This document shows positions 27,499-36,089 of a stretch of 64,000 nt of DNA, piece after piece. The DNA is from Neotamlana nanhaiensis (lineage in GTDB: Bacteria > Bacteroidota > Bacteroidia > Flavobacteriales > Flavobacteriaceae). The notes beneath the pieces are model-generated. The model saw only the letters and a list, made by a program, of their open reading frames with translations, had not been told where the DNA came from and made no database searches. Made by a program: the position numbers and the translations under genes. The DNA lies in contig NZ_JTDV01000001.1 in NCBI RefSeq assembly GCF_000943555.1, positions 62,001-126,000 on the forward strand, given 5' to 3'. Numbering within the stretch: position 1 is the first letter of the stretch; each line of letters starts with the position of its first letter.

Positions 27499-27942
27499 TT
27501 ACGACTTTCGTTTTACTAGTAAAATATGATCGCATACTAGAACAACTTCCCCGCGTTGGTTAATAATTTCTACATGCTCGGTTACGGTGCCCATTTCTAG
27601 TCGTTTGGCATCTGTTTTTTCGGAAATGGTGATTTCTGAATGTATGGTATCACCAATGTGTACTGGTTTTACAAATCGTAAACGGTCGTAACCTTTTGAG
27701 AATGCTTCTGGGTTTATTTCGGATGCTGTTAAACCAATACCGATGCTAAAAATCATGGTGCCGTGTGCGATTCGTTGTCCGAAAGGTTGTGTTTTACACC
27801 ATTCTTCATCCATGTGATGCGGAAAGAAATCGCCTGTGTGTCCTGCATGCACCACAAAATCGGTTTCGGTGATGGTTCTTCCTAAGGTTGCCCGTTTTTC
27901 GTTTAGGTTATAGTCTTCAAAAAATATGGATTTAAAATACAT
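27499..27942 (-). CDS. MaoC-family hotdog hydratase/dehydratase
   Basis: A 147 aa single-hotdog protein. The hydratase motif is visible as [19 protein letters not shown], with the catalytic Asp/His pair, then [17 protein letters not shown]. Family members add or remove water on CoA thioesters. Its presence next to two class III CoA-transferases suggests the operon handles its acid as a CoA ester. It is separated from the Gfo/Idh/MocA gene by a repeat-like element of about 150 nt. The substrate is unknown; mesaconyl- or malyl-type CoA esters are one possibility. Confidence 0.87.
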   Translation of the reverse strand: MYFKSIFFEDYNLNEKRATLGRTITETDFVVHAGHTGDFFPHHMDEEWCKTQPFGQRIAHGTMIFSIGIGLTASEINPEAFSKGYDRLRFVKPVHIGDTIHSEITISEKTDAKRLEMGTVTEHVEIINQRGEVVLVCDHILLVKRKS

Positions 27943-27990
27943 GGTTACTTATTTATTTGTTGATAGATTTATTGTTTAGAGTTCTGATTT

Positions 27991-28136
27991 GCGTTAGGGA
28001 TTGAAGCGGCATCCTTTTAAAAACATATCGATACAGCTCATCATGATTACCATGATTAGAATGGTTGCAAAAAACTCTGTTCTCGCACTGACGGTTTTTA
28101 AAAGATATAGCGGAAAGCCCGACCCTTGTGGTAACG
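27991..28136 (-). repeat. Flavobacterial intergenic repeat-like element
   Basis: A non-coding stretch inside the operon. The arms CTTTTAAAAAC (28014-28024) and GTTTTTAAAAG (28094-28104) form an 11-bp inverted repeat. Read on the minus strand, the flanks are GGGCTTTCCGCTATATCTTT and AAAAGGATGCCGCTTCAATC. From memory, closely similar flanks recur in intergenic regions of many flavobacterial genomes. It may be a dispersed repeat that affects mRNA processing between gfo and maoC. The 62-codon ORF across it is not credible. Confidence 0.5.
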
Positions 28137-28150
28137 CCCATATTGATTTT

Positions 28151-29221
28151 CTAATTTAATTTGGTTAATTGTACGCCGCCATTTTTGTTACTTTCGTAAC
28201 AGGCCTCGACTACCTTCATGGTATCTAAAACATCTTGAACACTGACGTGCAAGACTTGGTCTGTGCCTTCCTTAAAACGCATGAGGTTAGACATGGTACC
28301 GATAAACGCCTCTGGAAACCACGAACCTTCGAGTTCGAGAGTTTTCCATTCGGGTTGTTTACCTTCTTCTAGAATTACATACTCGAAAGCGTCGGGTAAA
28401 CCATCTGGATAATTCATGAGCAAGCCCATTTTTGCTTTTATAGCGCCTTTGGTGCCTTCCCATTTTATATAACTTTCCTGGTTTTGTGTTCCGAAATCGT
28501 GATCGTGATTGGTATTGATTTTTACGCTGATAGTGTCGCCATAATCAAGTATTATTGTTGAACGACACGACGACAAATCTTTTAAAGGATGCTTGGTTGT
28601 ACGTGCCATAACACGTTCGGGATTGCCTAAAAAAGAACGAATACAATCGATGTAATGAACACTGTGAAACAAGATTTCTAACCTTGGATGTTGTTTGATT
28701 ACTGGAAACAGTTCCCACGGTGTTTTTACGGTAACTTTAAACTCTAAATCGTACAAATCGCCTATTAAACCTTGATTAATCATGTTTCTCGCAGCGCTTA
28801 CAAAGGATGCAAAACGCAACTGAAAATTAATACCTGCTACCAAATTTTTACGTTCGCAAACTTCAACAATGGCTTGGGCTTGTTTATAATCGTTACCCAT
28901 TGGTTTTTGAATAAGCACTGTGGCTCCGTTGGGTAATTGTTCTAAAATTTCGATGTACTGATCGGGTAATACGGTGATGTCGTAAACGGCATTTTCTGGC
29001 GCATTTTTAACGGCATCGGCAACCGTAGTAAAAATATGAGGAATACCATGTGCTTCTGCCATGGCATATGCTTTGGAAATGGTTCTGTTTGTGATTCCAA
29101 AAACTTCAAATCCTGCCATTTTATATGCAGGCAAATGGGCGTCTTTTACAATACCGCTGGCGCCAATAATAATTATTGGCTGTTTTGTTTTTGGTAATTC
29201 TGGTTTGTAAGTAATCGTCAT
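28151..29221 (-). CDS. Gfo/Idh/MocA-family oxidoreductase
   Basis: A 356 aa NAD(P)-dependent enzyme. The Rossmann half has IIIGASGIVKDAHLPAYK and the EKP-type motif appears as LIQKPMGNDYKQA, where Gln replaces the usual Glu. The C-terminal half is the alpha/beta dimerisation domain. These enzymes oxidise sugars or their acids at C1-C3. It is the ninth gene from the start of the operon's acid-sugar block, 3 nt after the binding-protein-like gene. The substrate cannot be deduced. Confidence 0.85.
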   Translation of the reverse strand: MTITYKPELPKTKQPIIIIGASGIVKDAHLPAYKMAGFEVFGITNRTISKAYAMAEAHGIPHIFTTVADAVKNAPENAVYDITVLPDQYIEILEQLPNGATVLIQKPMGNDYKQAQAIVEVCERKNLVAGINFQLRFASFVSAARNMINQGLIGDLYDLEFKVTVKTPWELFPVIKQHPRLEILFHSVHYIDCIRSFLGNPERVMARTTKHPLKDLSSCRSTIILDYGDTISVKINTNHDHDFGTQNQESYIKWEGTKGAIKAKMGLLMNYPDGLPDAFEYVILEEGKQPEWKTLELEGSWFPEAFIGTMSNLMRFKEGTDQVLHVSVQDVLDTMKVVEACYESNKNGGVQLTKLN

Positions 29222-29224
29222 TTT

Positions 29225-30448
29225 TTATTGAATATTTTGAATGTTCTTTTGGGTGTTCTCTAACAAGATTTCTGATGAAATAGTGGTAGTTATGGCTTCT
29301 AAAACCATATGATCTATTAATTCTGCTACTTTTGGCCAAATAGGTGTTTGTGGTAGCGTTAAAGCGTTTTCGTGTAGCTTGCTTAATTTGTGATAATAGG
29401 GAATGGTTTTATTGATTTCGGTATCGTTCCAAGTGGATTTTCGGCACCCAATTCCGCCTTCGTTGGTTAATAATTTATCGCTTTGCGCTGTGGTGGCAAA
29501 TTTTAAAAATTGATAGGCTAAATCCTTATGTTTACTTCCCGAGCCAATCGTATATAACCAATACACGTTTAATGAGGCTGATGCATGATTAGCGTCGCTT
29601 GGTAGTTCGGTGATATCTACTTTTCCTTTTACGTTTGAAGCTTCGATAACCTCGCACATGGATGCAAAACCAAACCAATTAATAGCCATAGCGGCTTCGC
29701 CTTTTGCAAATGCCATGCCTGCTTCAACCGAGCCAAAACCTATTGATTCTGGATGGGTTGTATTTTCATTATTTACGAGCGCTCTGTAAAAATTTAAAGC
29801 CTTAACCGCTTCTGGTGTGTTGATTTGTATTTGATTTTCTTGATTTAATAATGATCCGCCTCGTGTCCATAATTGTAAGCAAAAATCGAAAACCATGTTA
29901 TGACCATCTGGATAATTTGCAAATACACAGCCATATAAATTTTGCTCTGGTTTGTTGAAAAACGCCGCTATTTCTGTAAATTCTTGCCACGTTTTTGGTG
30001 GTTGTAGCGGGTAACCAAACTTGTTTTTGAAGGCTTGTTGTTCTTCTGGATTCTCGAATAAATCTTTTCGGTAAATTAAACATTCTGGTCCGTCATGAAA
30101 TGGTAAACCATACACATTGCCATTTATTTCTTGAAGATGTAATAACGATTTATGCCATCCTTCAGGAAAATCTTGTGGTGGGTTTTCTTTGATATATGGT
30201 GATAAATTTTGGACTGCACTAGCATTTACGGCATCAAAAATCCAGTCGGTATTGATGTGCGCGATGTCCCAATCGCCGTTGATTAAGCCTTTTTTTGTTA
30301 AGGTGGCTTCGTATAAATCGTGAAGCTCTAACGGAATCATTTCTGCTTCTATAGTCAAACTATTTTCAGCACAAAAGGCATCCCACAGCTTCTGTAAAGC
30401 GGTTTCAAAAGGTTCAAATTTTCTAACGGCAATTTTTATCTTATCCAT
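29225..30448 (-). CDS. Solute-binding-protein-like protein without signal peptide (copy 1)
   Basis: A 407 aa family-1 extracellular solute-binding-protein fold: INTDWIFDAV, GNVYGLPFHDGPECLIYRKD, PKTWQEFTEIAAFF, GEAAMAINWFG, and GSKHKDLAYQFLKFAT. It starts directly with MDKIKIAVRKFEPF and has no hydrophobic leader. A TAA is the second codon upstream in frame, so no longer start exists. It therefore stays in the cytoplasm. No ABC permease or ATPase of the matching class is in this operon. Its first 8 bases overlap the end of the upstream CoA-transferase gene, implying coupled translation. A sensor, chaperone or enzyme role is inference. Confidence 0.85.
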   Translation of the reverse strand: MDKIKIAVRKFEPFETALQKLWDAFCAENSLTIEAEMIPLELHDLYEATLTKKGLINGDWDIAHINTDWIFDAVNASAVQNLSPYIKENPPQDFPEGWHKSLLHLQEINGNVYGLPFHDGPECLIYRKDLFENPEEQQAFKNKFGYPLQPPKTWQEFTEIAAFFNKPEQNLYGCVFANYPDGHNMVFDFCLQLWTRGGSLLNQENQIQINTPEAVKALNFYRALVNNENTTHPESIGFGSVEAGMAFAKGEAAMAINWFGFASMCEVIEASNVKGKVDITELPSDANHASASLNVYWLYTIGSGSKHKDLAYQFLKFATTAQSDKLLTNEGGIGCRKSTWNDTEINKTIPYYHKLSKLHENALTLPQTPIWPKVAELIDHMVLEAITTTISSEILLENTQKNIQNIQ

Positions 30449-31580
30449 GTATTAATTCTTCTAAAATTTTCTCGTTATGCTCACCTAGTTTTGGTGAGCC
30501 TTGGTCTGCAAAAAATAATTCGCCATCAATTTTTATTGGGCAACGTGTGGTTTCGTATGTGTAACCGTCTCCCATAGTTACTTTTTGTACAAAGTCTAAC
30601 ACCTTAAAACCTTCTTCTTGAAACAGTTCTTGGTAATTCAACACTTTAGCACACCAAATGTCTGCAGGTTCTAAAATATCTAACCAATGTTGGGTGCTTT
30701 GTGTTTTTAAGTGTTTTGCTAAAACTGCTTTAATTTTATCGCGTAACTCAAACTTGTTTTCTGGGAACTTTAGCAATGCATCACACTGTAACAAATTGGC
30801 TAAAACTGGTATTGAACCCATAGCAAGCGCCAAATACCCATCGTTCGTTTTATAAATTCCGTAAGGCGCACCTAAATAGGCGTGCGCATTATTGCTTTTT
30901 GTACGCACAGGTAATTCGCCACCATCGTTAAAAAACGTTGTTATGGTTTCGAATTGAAAATCGAGTGCCGACTCCAACATACTTACTTGTACAAGTGCAC
31001 CTGTGTTAGTTACTGTTTTCTTGTATAGCGCAGCTAAAATACCTTGTGCTAAATGCGCGCCTGCCAACATATCGACGATGGATAATCCCATAGCTACAGG
31101 ACCATCATTTTGATTTCCTGTTAACCATGTTAATGCGGTAAGCGATTGTAATAATAAATCTTGACCAGGTTTATCAACCAATTCTGGATGATTGCCATAA
31201 CCCGAAATTTCGGCATAAACCACATTTGGGCTAATGCTTTTTACATCATCATAACTCAAGCCAATACGACTCATAACTTCGGGTCTGAAATTATGCATAA
31301 CCACATCGGCTTTTTCTAATAGCCGCTTGATTATTTTTAAATCTTCAGGATTTTTAAAATCAACTGCGAAGGATTCTTTATTTCTGTTAATTGTATGAAA
31401 AATGGACGATTCGCCATTCATTATTAAATCTGAAGTGTATAAGGTTCGGCAAATATCGCCTGTGGTTGGTTTTTCAATTTTTATAACGCGTGCACCCAAA
31501 TCGGCTAATCGTAAACTAGCAGAAGGTCCAGATAAAAACTGGCTAAAATCGATAACTAAGTAATCTTCTAATGGTTTCAT
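30441..31580 (-). CDS. Class III (CaiB/BaiF) CoA-transferase, copy 1
   Basis: A 379 aa family III CoA-transferase. It starts YLVIDFSQFLSGPSASLRLADLGARVIK, has the catalytic Asp in KPGQDLLLQ, and a late APYGIYKTNDGYLALA. The enzyme moves CoA between carboxylic acids by a mixed-anhydride mechanism. It lies 3 nt downstream of a close paralogue and overlaps the binding-protein-like gene after it. Two adjacent paralogues could form a heterodimer or handle two related acids. MaoC in the same operon would act on the CoA product. Confidence 0.9.
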   Translation of the reverse strand: MKPLEDYLVIDFSQFLSGPSASLRLADLGARVIKIEKPTTGDICRTLYTSDLIMNGESSIFHTINRNKESFAVDFKNPEDLKIIKRLLEKADVVMHNFRPEVMSRIGLSYDDVKSISPNVVYAEISGYGNHPELVDKPGQDLLLQSLTALTWLTGNQNDGPVAMGLSIVDMLAGAHLAQGILAALYKKTVTNTGALVQVSMLESALDFQFETITTFFNDGGELPVRTKSNNAHAYLGAPYGIYKTNDGYLALAMGSIPVLANLLQCDALLKFPENKFELRDKIKAVLAKHLKTQSTQHWLDILEPADIWCAKVLNYQELFQEEGFKVLDFVQKVTMGDGYTYETTRCPIKIDGELFFADQGSPKLGEHNEKILEELIHG

Positions 31581-31583
31581 CGT

Positions 31584-32726
31584 TTAGCTTAGAAATTGTT
31601 TATAAATCTTTTCATTGTCCTCTCCTACTTTTGGTGCTGCTTTCGTGCTGCTTAAAATATCTCCATTAAATCGAATAGGATGTCTCGTGGTTGTCATTTT
31701 TTTACCCTCCGTATTTGTTACAGATTGCTTCAATTGAAAATCTTCCATGAATGCTTGCTGATTCAAATCGTTGTAATTCGACACTTTTTCGCACCAAAGA
31801 CCTTTTCCGCGTAAAGCCTTAATCCAATAATCGGATGGCTTCTCGATAATTTTTTTAGCTAAAATTTTTCTGATAGCAGCACGCGAACGGAACCACGTTT
31901 TTTTGTCAGCGTATTTACCTAAATCGGCTTCAAGGACGCTTGCAAGTAGCACCAAATCGCCCATAGCCAAAGCCAAATAACCATCGCTTGTTTCGTAAAT
32001 GCCATAAGGTGCGCTCAAAAAGGCATGTGCACTACCACGCACATTACCGCGATCTGCCAACTTACCGCCATTGTTTAAAAATATGGTTAGTGCTTCGAAT
32101 TGTACATCTAAAATAGATTCTAACAAACTTACTTCTACCAAAACGCCTTGTCCTGTTTTGGCGCGCTTTAACAATGCCGCTAAAATGCCTTGAACAAAAT
32201 GATTGCCACACATTAAATCGGCTACAGCCAAACCAAAAGGCACTGGCCCTTGAATACTTTTACCGCTCAGCCATGTGAGTCCTGATAACGATTGCACTAA
32301 CAAATCTTGACCAGGTTTGTTTGCCCAAGGCCCTTTATCGCCGTAACCAGTTATACTTGCGTAAACTAATTTTGGGTTTATGGCTTTTACTTCTTTAAAT
32401 GATAAGCCAATTTTTTCCATAACTCCTGGTCGGAAATTATGCGTGAGTACATCGGCTTTTTCAATGAGTTTTTTAACCAATTGCAAGTCGTTTTCATCTT
32501 TTAAATTAGCTTCAAACGATTCTTTATTTCTGTTGATGGTGTGAAATAGCATGCTGCTTTCATCAACAAACAAATCTTTTATACTTAACTGGCGACAAGC
32601 CTCACCTTTTATTGGGCGTTCAATTTTTATAACACGTGCGCCCATATCGGCCAATTTTAAACCCGCCGATGGTCCCGCTAAAAACTGGGAAAACTCTAAT
32701 ACCAATAAACCTTCAAGTGGTTTCAA
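31584..32726 (-). CDS. Class III (CaiB/BaiF) CoA-transferase, copy 2
   Basis: A 380 aa paralogue of the neighbour at 30441, about half identical by eye. Shared blocks are LGPSA-type LAGPSAGLKLADMGARV, HTINRNKESF, the Asp of KPGQDLLVQ and SAPYGIYETSDGYLALAMG. All typical family III features are kept, so both copies are probably active. The start lies 10 nt after the cytoplasmic binding-protein-like gene at 32737. The order is therefore binding protein, CoA-transferase, CoA-transferase, binding protein. Confidence 0.9.
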   Translation of the reverse strand: MKPLEGLLVLEFSQFLAGPSAGLKLADMGARVIKIERPIKGEACRQLSIKDLFVDESSMLFHTINRNKESFEANLKDENDLQLVKKLIEKADVLTHNFRPGVMEKIGLSFKEVKAINPKLVYASITGYGDKGPWANKPGQDLLVQSLSGLTWLSGKSIQGPVPFGLAVADLMCGNHFVQGILAALLKRAKTGQGVLVEVSLLESILDVQFEALTIFLNNGGKLADRGNVRGSAHAFLSAPYGIYETSDGYLALAMGDLVLLASVLEADLGKYADKKTWFRSRAAIRKILAKKIIEKPSDYWIKALRGKGLWCEKVSNYNDLNQQAFMEDFQLKQSVTNTEGKKMTTTRHPIRFNGDILSSTKAAPKVGEDNEKIYKQFLS

Positions 32727-32736
32727 ACTGTCTTAA

Positions 32737-33876
32737 TTAATGTGTTAATGATTCTCTGTATATCGCATTCATTTTATCGACTGCGGCTTCTATGGATGCC
32801 TTTCCTGAAACAGCTTCGTGAATAACGGGGCTTGCTTCGTCTTGAAAATGCATGTAACCGTAATATTGTGGTCTCATAGTGGCTTCATCTAAAGTTTGCA
32901 AAGTATCTTTGAAAAAGTTTTTACTTTGGCTGTTTACGTCTTCGTTTAACCATGATTTTCGGTGTCCTGGTTGTCCCCCAAACTCAAAATACAAACCTGA
33001 TTGGGTTTTCTCAAGCGCTGTGAATTCGGCATATTTCATAGCAATTTCTGCGTGTTTTGTTTTTGATGACACTGCGATTCCCGCGCCGCCTAAAGTAGAA
33101 CGTAAACGTTTTCCGTTAAACGTTACTAAACCGCCTGCTTTTAAAGTATGGTCGGCATAATTTTTCTTGGAATAGTTGGAATAACCATAGTTAAACGGAC
33201 TGTAAGCAATCTCATTTGTTTGTGTCATGTGTTCGTAAATCTTTATCGGATTCATTTCTAAACAGAATAATGGCGCGATATCAATAAGTTGTTTATACGT
33301 TTTAATCGCATCAATCATTATTTGTCTTGGTGCAACTTCGATTTCACTTTCAAAAACATTAGCTCCTAAAGCAATACACATCATGTAGTGATGCATTAAG
33401 GTATCGATAGGAATAGATGCAAAGGCAACTTTACCTGTTTTAGTGAGTTCTAGCAATTCTTCCCAGGTTTTTGGAATGTCGATATGATGTTTTGCTATTA
33501 AATCTTCACGCCATGTGGCCACTGGTGTTGCGGCGTCGGTTGCTAACGTCCATAACTTACCATTTACATGGTAGCTGTTATAGGATTTTCCGACGCTATT
33601 TTCGGCTAATTCTTTTATGAAATCGGGTTTTAAATAATCATCAAAAGGCAATAACACACCATCTCTAGCGGCTATTGACACATGCGGATTATCCATGATT
33701 AACAAATCGTATTCATTGGTTAATTCATCTAAAGGTGCATCGGCAAAAGCTTGTAACGAACGTTTTTCCCAAGTAATTCTAACGTCGGGATTTAATTCTT
33801 CAAAACGCTGTGCTGTGGCGACTACCGAAGTAAATCCGCGGGTGTGATTCCAAGCGATTCCTTTTAAATTTATCAT
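32737..33876 (-). CDS. Solute-binding-protein-like protein without signal peptide (copy 2)
   Basis: A 379 aa MalE-like fold: AQRFEELNPDVRITWEKR, NEYDLLIMDNPH, VNGKLWTLATDAATPVATWR, PKTWEELLELT, and AGIAVSSKTKHAEIAMKYAEF. The N-terminus MINLKGIAWNHTRGF starts directly in the first strand; a TAA lies six codons upstream in frame with no start between, so no export signal is possible. It is only distantly related to copy 1. It lies 11 nt after the DUF1537 kinase and 10 nt before a CoA-transferase. No membrane partner of an ABC system is present in the operon. Confidence 0.85.
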   Translation of the reverse strand: MINLKGIAWNHTRGFTSVVATAQRFEELNPDVRITWEKRSLQAFADAPLDELTNEYDLLIMDNPHVSIAARDGVLLPFDDYLKPDFIKELAENSVGKSYNSYHVNGKLWTLATDAATPVATWREDLIAKHHIDIPKTWEELLELTKTGKVAFASIPIDTLMHHYMMCIALGANVFESEIEVAPRQIMIDAIKTYKQLIDIAPLFCLEMNPIKIYEHMTQTNEIAYSPFNYGYSNYSKKNYADHTLKAGGLVTFNGKRLRSTLGGAGIAVSSKTKHAEIAMKYAEFTALEKTQSGLYFEFGGQPGHRKSWLNEDVNSQSKNFFKDTLQTLDEATMRPQYYGYMHFQDEASPVIHEAVSGKASIEAAVDKMNAIYRESLTH

Positions 33877-33887
33877 CGTGTTATTTA

Positions 33888-35054
33888 CTAATTAAATAAA
33901 CCGTATGGCCATTTATAACTACCTGGTTTAATTGTAATATATTTTTCTGGATGCAAATCGTTTCGCATACGCACCACACCAAGAGCTAATTCGGCAATTG
34001 GTGTAAACGAATTCCAGTTTAGTTTTTTTAAAACATCATATGCCGTGGCGCCGCCTTCAATAAAAATATCATTGATTTTTTGATCGCTTAAAAATTGCTT
34101 TACGATGAGACATAATCTGTCTTTTAAAATTTTAGAGCTATTTTTAAAATGAATCAATTCAACTGAAACACGGAGCGTTACTTTTTGGTGTTTTGCAAAT
34201 TGATTGGTTATTTCTGTTTTGAATAAAGCTAAATCAGCGTTTGAAACTTCAGGTTTTAGCAGCTCTTTTGGAAACACCACAAGCGGACAATTTTTTAAGC
34301 GTAAAGCCTTAGCGAATTTTATACTTTCGTTATGGGAACTGCCCGATAACAACAAATACTGACTTGAAAATTGATATCTAGAAGTTACCTTCATTCTTGA
34401 AAATACGGGCTGTTTCAATAAAAATGCCTCAAAAAAGGGTGCAGAACCACCTATTAAATTTGAACCGTTATACAGCTCTAAAGTTGATGAAAAATCGTCT
34501 ACCGAATGGCAATCTGGTATATACAAACCCTGTTTGTTAATGCGCGTAATTTCACCTGTAAAAACATGATCGAGCTTTTTTAATTCTTGATGATTCCTGC
34601 TGTTTAAAATATCTTTTACCGTTGAATATTTAGCAGGAAAATCAGGGTCGGTTGCAAAACCAGAAAGTTCAATTTTATTGCCATTAACGTAGTAAATTCC
34701 GTTTCTAACATACCTGTTGTTTTCTGGATTAGCTGGCTGTAACACTGCAATGTTTTTGTTTAAAACTTCTAACATAGCAGATACTTCGGCTAAAATATGA
34801 CCACGTAAAACCGAATCACATTTTTTAAAAATAATTTGAGACGACTCGCTTTTTAAAAGTTGCTTTGCTATGTTTTTATGTATTTCATAGGCTTCAGATT
34901 CGGAGCATGAACGCGAATCGGTTGCTATAACATTAACTTGCCCTTGATTTTCTGGAATTGTATCAATACCAAATCCCACATCAATGCCATGTCTAAGACA
35001 TATTCCGGCTATTTCCGCGGCTCCCGTTAAATCATCAGCAATTACTGTTATCAT
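33888..35054 (-). CDS. DUF1537 four-carbon acid sugar kinase
   Basis: A 388 aa ATP-dependent acid sugar kinase. The N-terminal substrate domain starts TVIADDLTGAAEIAGI, with KKCDSVLRGHI; the C-terminal nucleotide domain has LLLSGSSHNES, FIEGGATAYDVL and ending ITIKPGSYKWP. Characterised relatives phosphorylate threonate, erythronate or 3-oxo-isoapionate. It lies 1 nt downstream of the pdxA-like gene; kinase plus PdxA2 is the known pair that takes a C4 acid to dihydroxyacetone phosphate. The exact substrate is not known. Confidence 0.92.
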   Translation of the reverse strand: MITVIADDLTGAAEIAGICLRHGIDVGFGIDTIPENQGQVNVIATDSRSCSESEAYEIHKNIAKQLLKSESSQIIFKKCDSVLRGHILAEVSAMLEVLNKNIAVLQPANPENNRYVRNGIYYVNGNKIELSGFATDPDFPAKYSTVKDILNSRNHQELKKLDHVFTGEITRINKQGLYIPDCHSVDDFSSTLELYNGSNLIGGSAPFFEAFLLKQPVFSRMKVTSRYQFSSQYLLLSGSSHNESIKFAKALRLKNCPLVVFPKELLKPEVSNADLALFKTEITNQFAKHQKVTLRVSVELIHFKNSSKILKDRLCLIVKQFLSDQKINDIFIEGGATAYDVLKKLNWNSFTPIAELALGVVRMRNDLHPEKYITIKPGSYKWPYGLFN

Positions 35055-35055
35055 A

Positions 35056-36078
35056 TTAATTGTGTTTAGCCATTACAATTGCATAATCTATTGCTACCAA
35101 CATAGCATCGGCCGAGGCAATACCTTGTCCTGCTATTTCAAAAGCAGTTCCATGGTCTACAGAAGTTCTAATAATTGGCAAACCTAAGGTTATGTTTACG
35201 CCTTTTACGCTTTTCATGGTGCCTTTATCGTTATCCCATTTAAAACCTTCAAGTTTAAAAGGAATATGACCTTGATCGTGATACATGGCAATACAACCAT
35301 CGAACTTACCTTGGACCGCCTTAACAAACATTGTGTCTGGAGGAAATGGCCCTTGTGCATCGTAACCTAATTTTCGAGCTTCTTCAATGGCAGGAATGAT
35401 TTCTGTAACTTCCTCATCACCAAATAACTGATTTTCACCCGCATGCGGATTCAATCCTGCCACGGCAATTCTTGGTTTTTCTATTCCGAATTTTTTACAT
35501 GCATCATTTAATAAAGTAATCACCTCGAAAACACGATCTTTTTTGCATAAATCGCAAGCTTGACGTAAGGATACGTGCGTGCTCACATGAATAACTCGAA
35601 AGTTTTCATCAGCCAAAAGCATCGCATATTTTTTGGTGTTGGTATAGTCGGCATAAATCTCGGTATGCCCAGAATATTTATGTCCCGCCTTGTGAATAGA
35701 TTCTTTATTTATCGGCGCTGTTACCGTTGCATCAATTTTGTTTGCTAAGGCCAATTCGATATTTTTTATAACTGCTTCAAAAGCTGCTTTACCTGCCATA
35801 GCAGTGACTACGCCAGGTTTTAATGCTTCAGTATTCACATTTTTTAAATCGAATACATCAATAGTTCCATGTTCAAACTTAGCATCACTAACTTCTGTAA
35901 TGGCATTTATTTTTAAAGATGATTCTAACGACTTAATTTCATTTTGCATCGTTTGAGCATCACCAACAACCAAAGGTTGACAACGCTGATACACATCTTG
36001 TAAAGCCAGTGTTTTTATTATAATTTCTGGACCAATTCCCGCAGGATCGCCCATTGAGATTCCTATTTTAGGTTTCAT
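35056..36078 (-). CDS. PdxA-family 4-phospho-acid dehydrogenase
   Basis: A 340 aa NAD-dependent enzyme of the 4-hydroxythreonine-4-phosphate dehydrogenase family. It has GISMGDPAGIGPEII, the metal-binding GHTEIYAD and AGLNPHAGE, and AMYHDQGHIPFK plus RTSVDHGTAFEIAG. In catabolic clusters with a DUF1537 kinase this enzyme (PdxA2 type) oxidises and decarboxylates the phosphorylated acid. Vitamin B6 synthesis is less likely because no other pdx gene is near. Confidence 0.9.
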   Translation of the reverse strand: MKPKIGISMGDPAGIGPEIIIKTLALQDVYQRCQPLVVGDAQTMQNEIKSLESSLKINAITEVSDAKFEHGTIDVFDLKNVNTEALKPGVVTAMAGKAAFEAVIKNIELALANKIDATVTAPINKESIHKAGHKYSGHTEIYADYTNTKKYAMLLADENFRVIHVSTHVSLRQACDLCKKDRVFEVITLLNDACKKFGIEKPRIAVAGLNPHAGENQLFGDEEVTEIIPAIEEARKLGYDAQGPFPPDTMFVKAVQGKFDGCIAMYHDQGHIPFKLEGFKWDNDKGTMKSVKGVNITLGLPIIRTSVDHGTAFEIAGQGIASADAMLVAIDYAIVMAKHN

Positions 36079-36089
36079 CTATTTAAATT

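Noticed and set aside
27953-28141. 62-codon minus-strand ORF between gfo and maoC
   Set aside because: It spans a repeat-like element with inverted arms, has Cys/His/Asn-rich composition unlike its neighbours and no recognisable domain.
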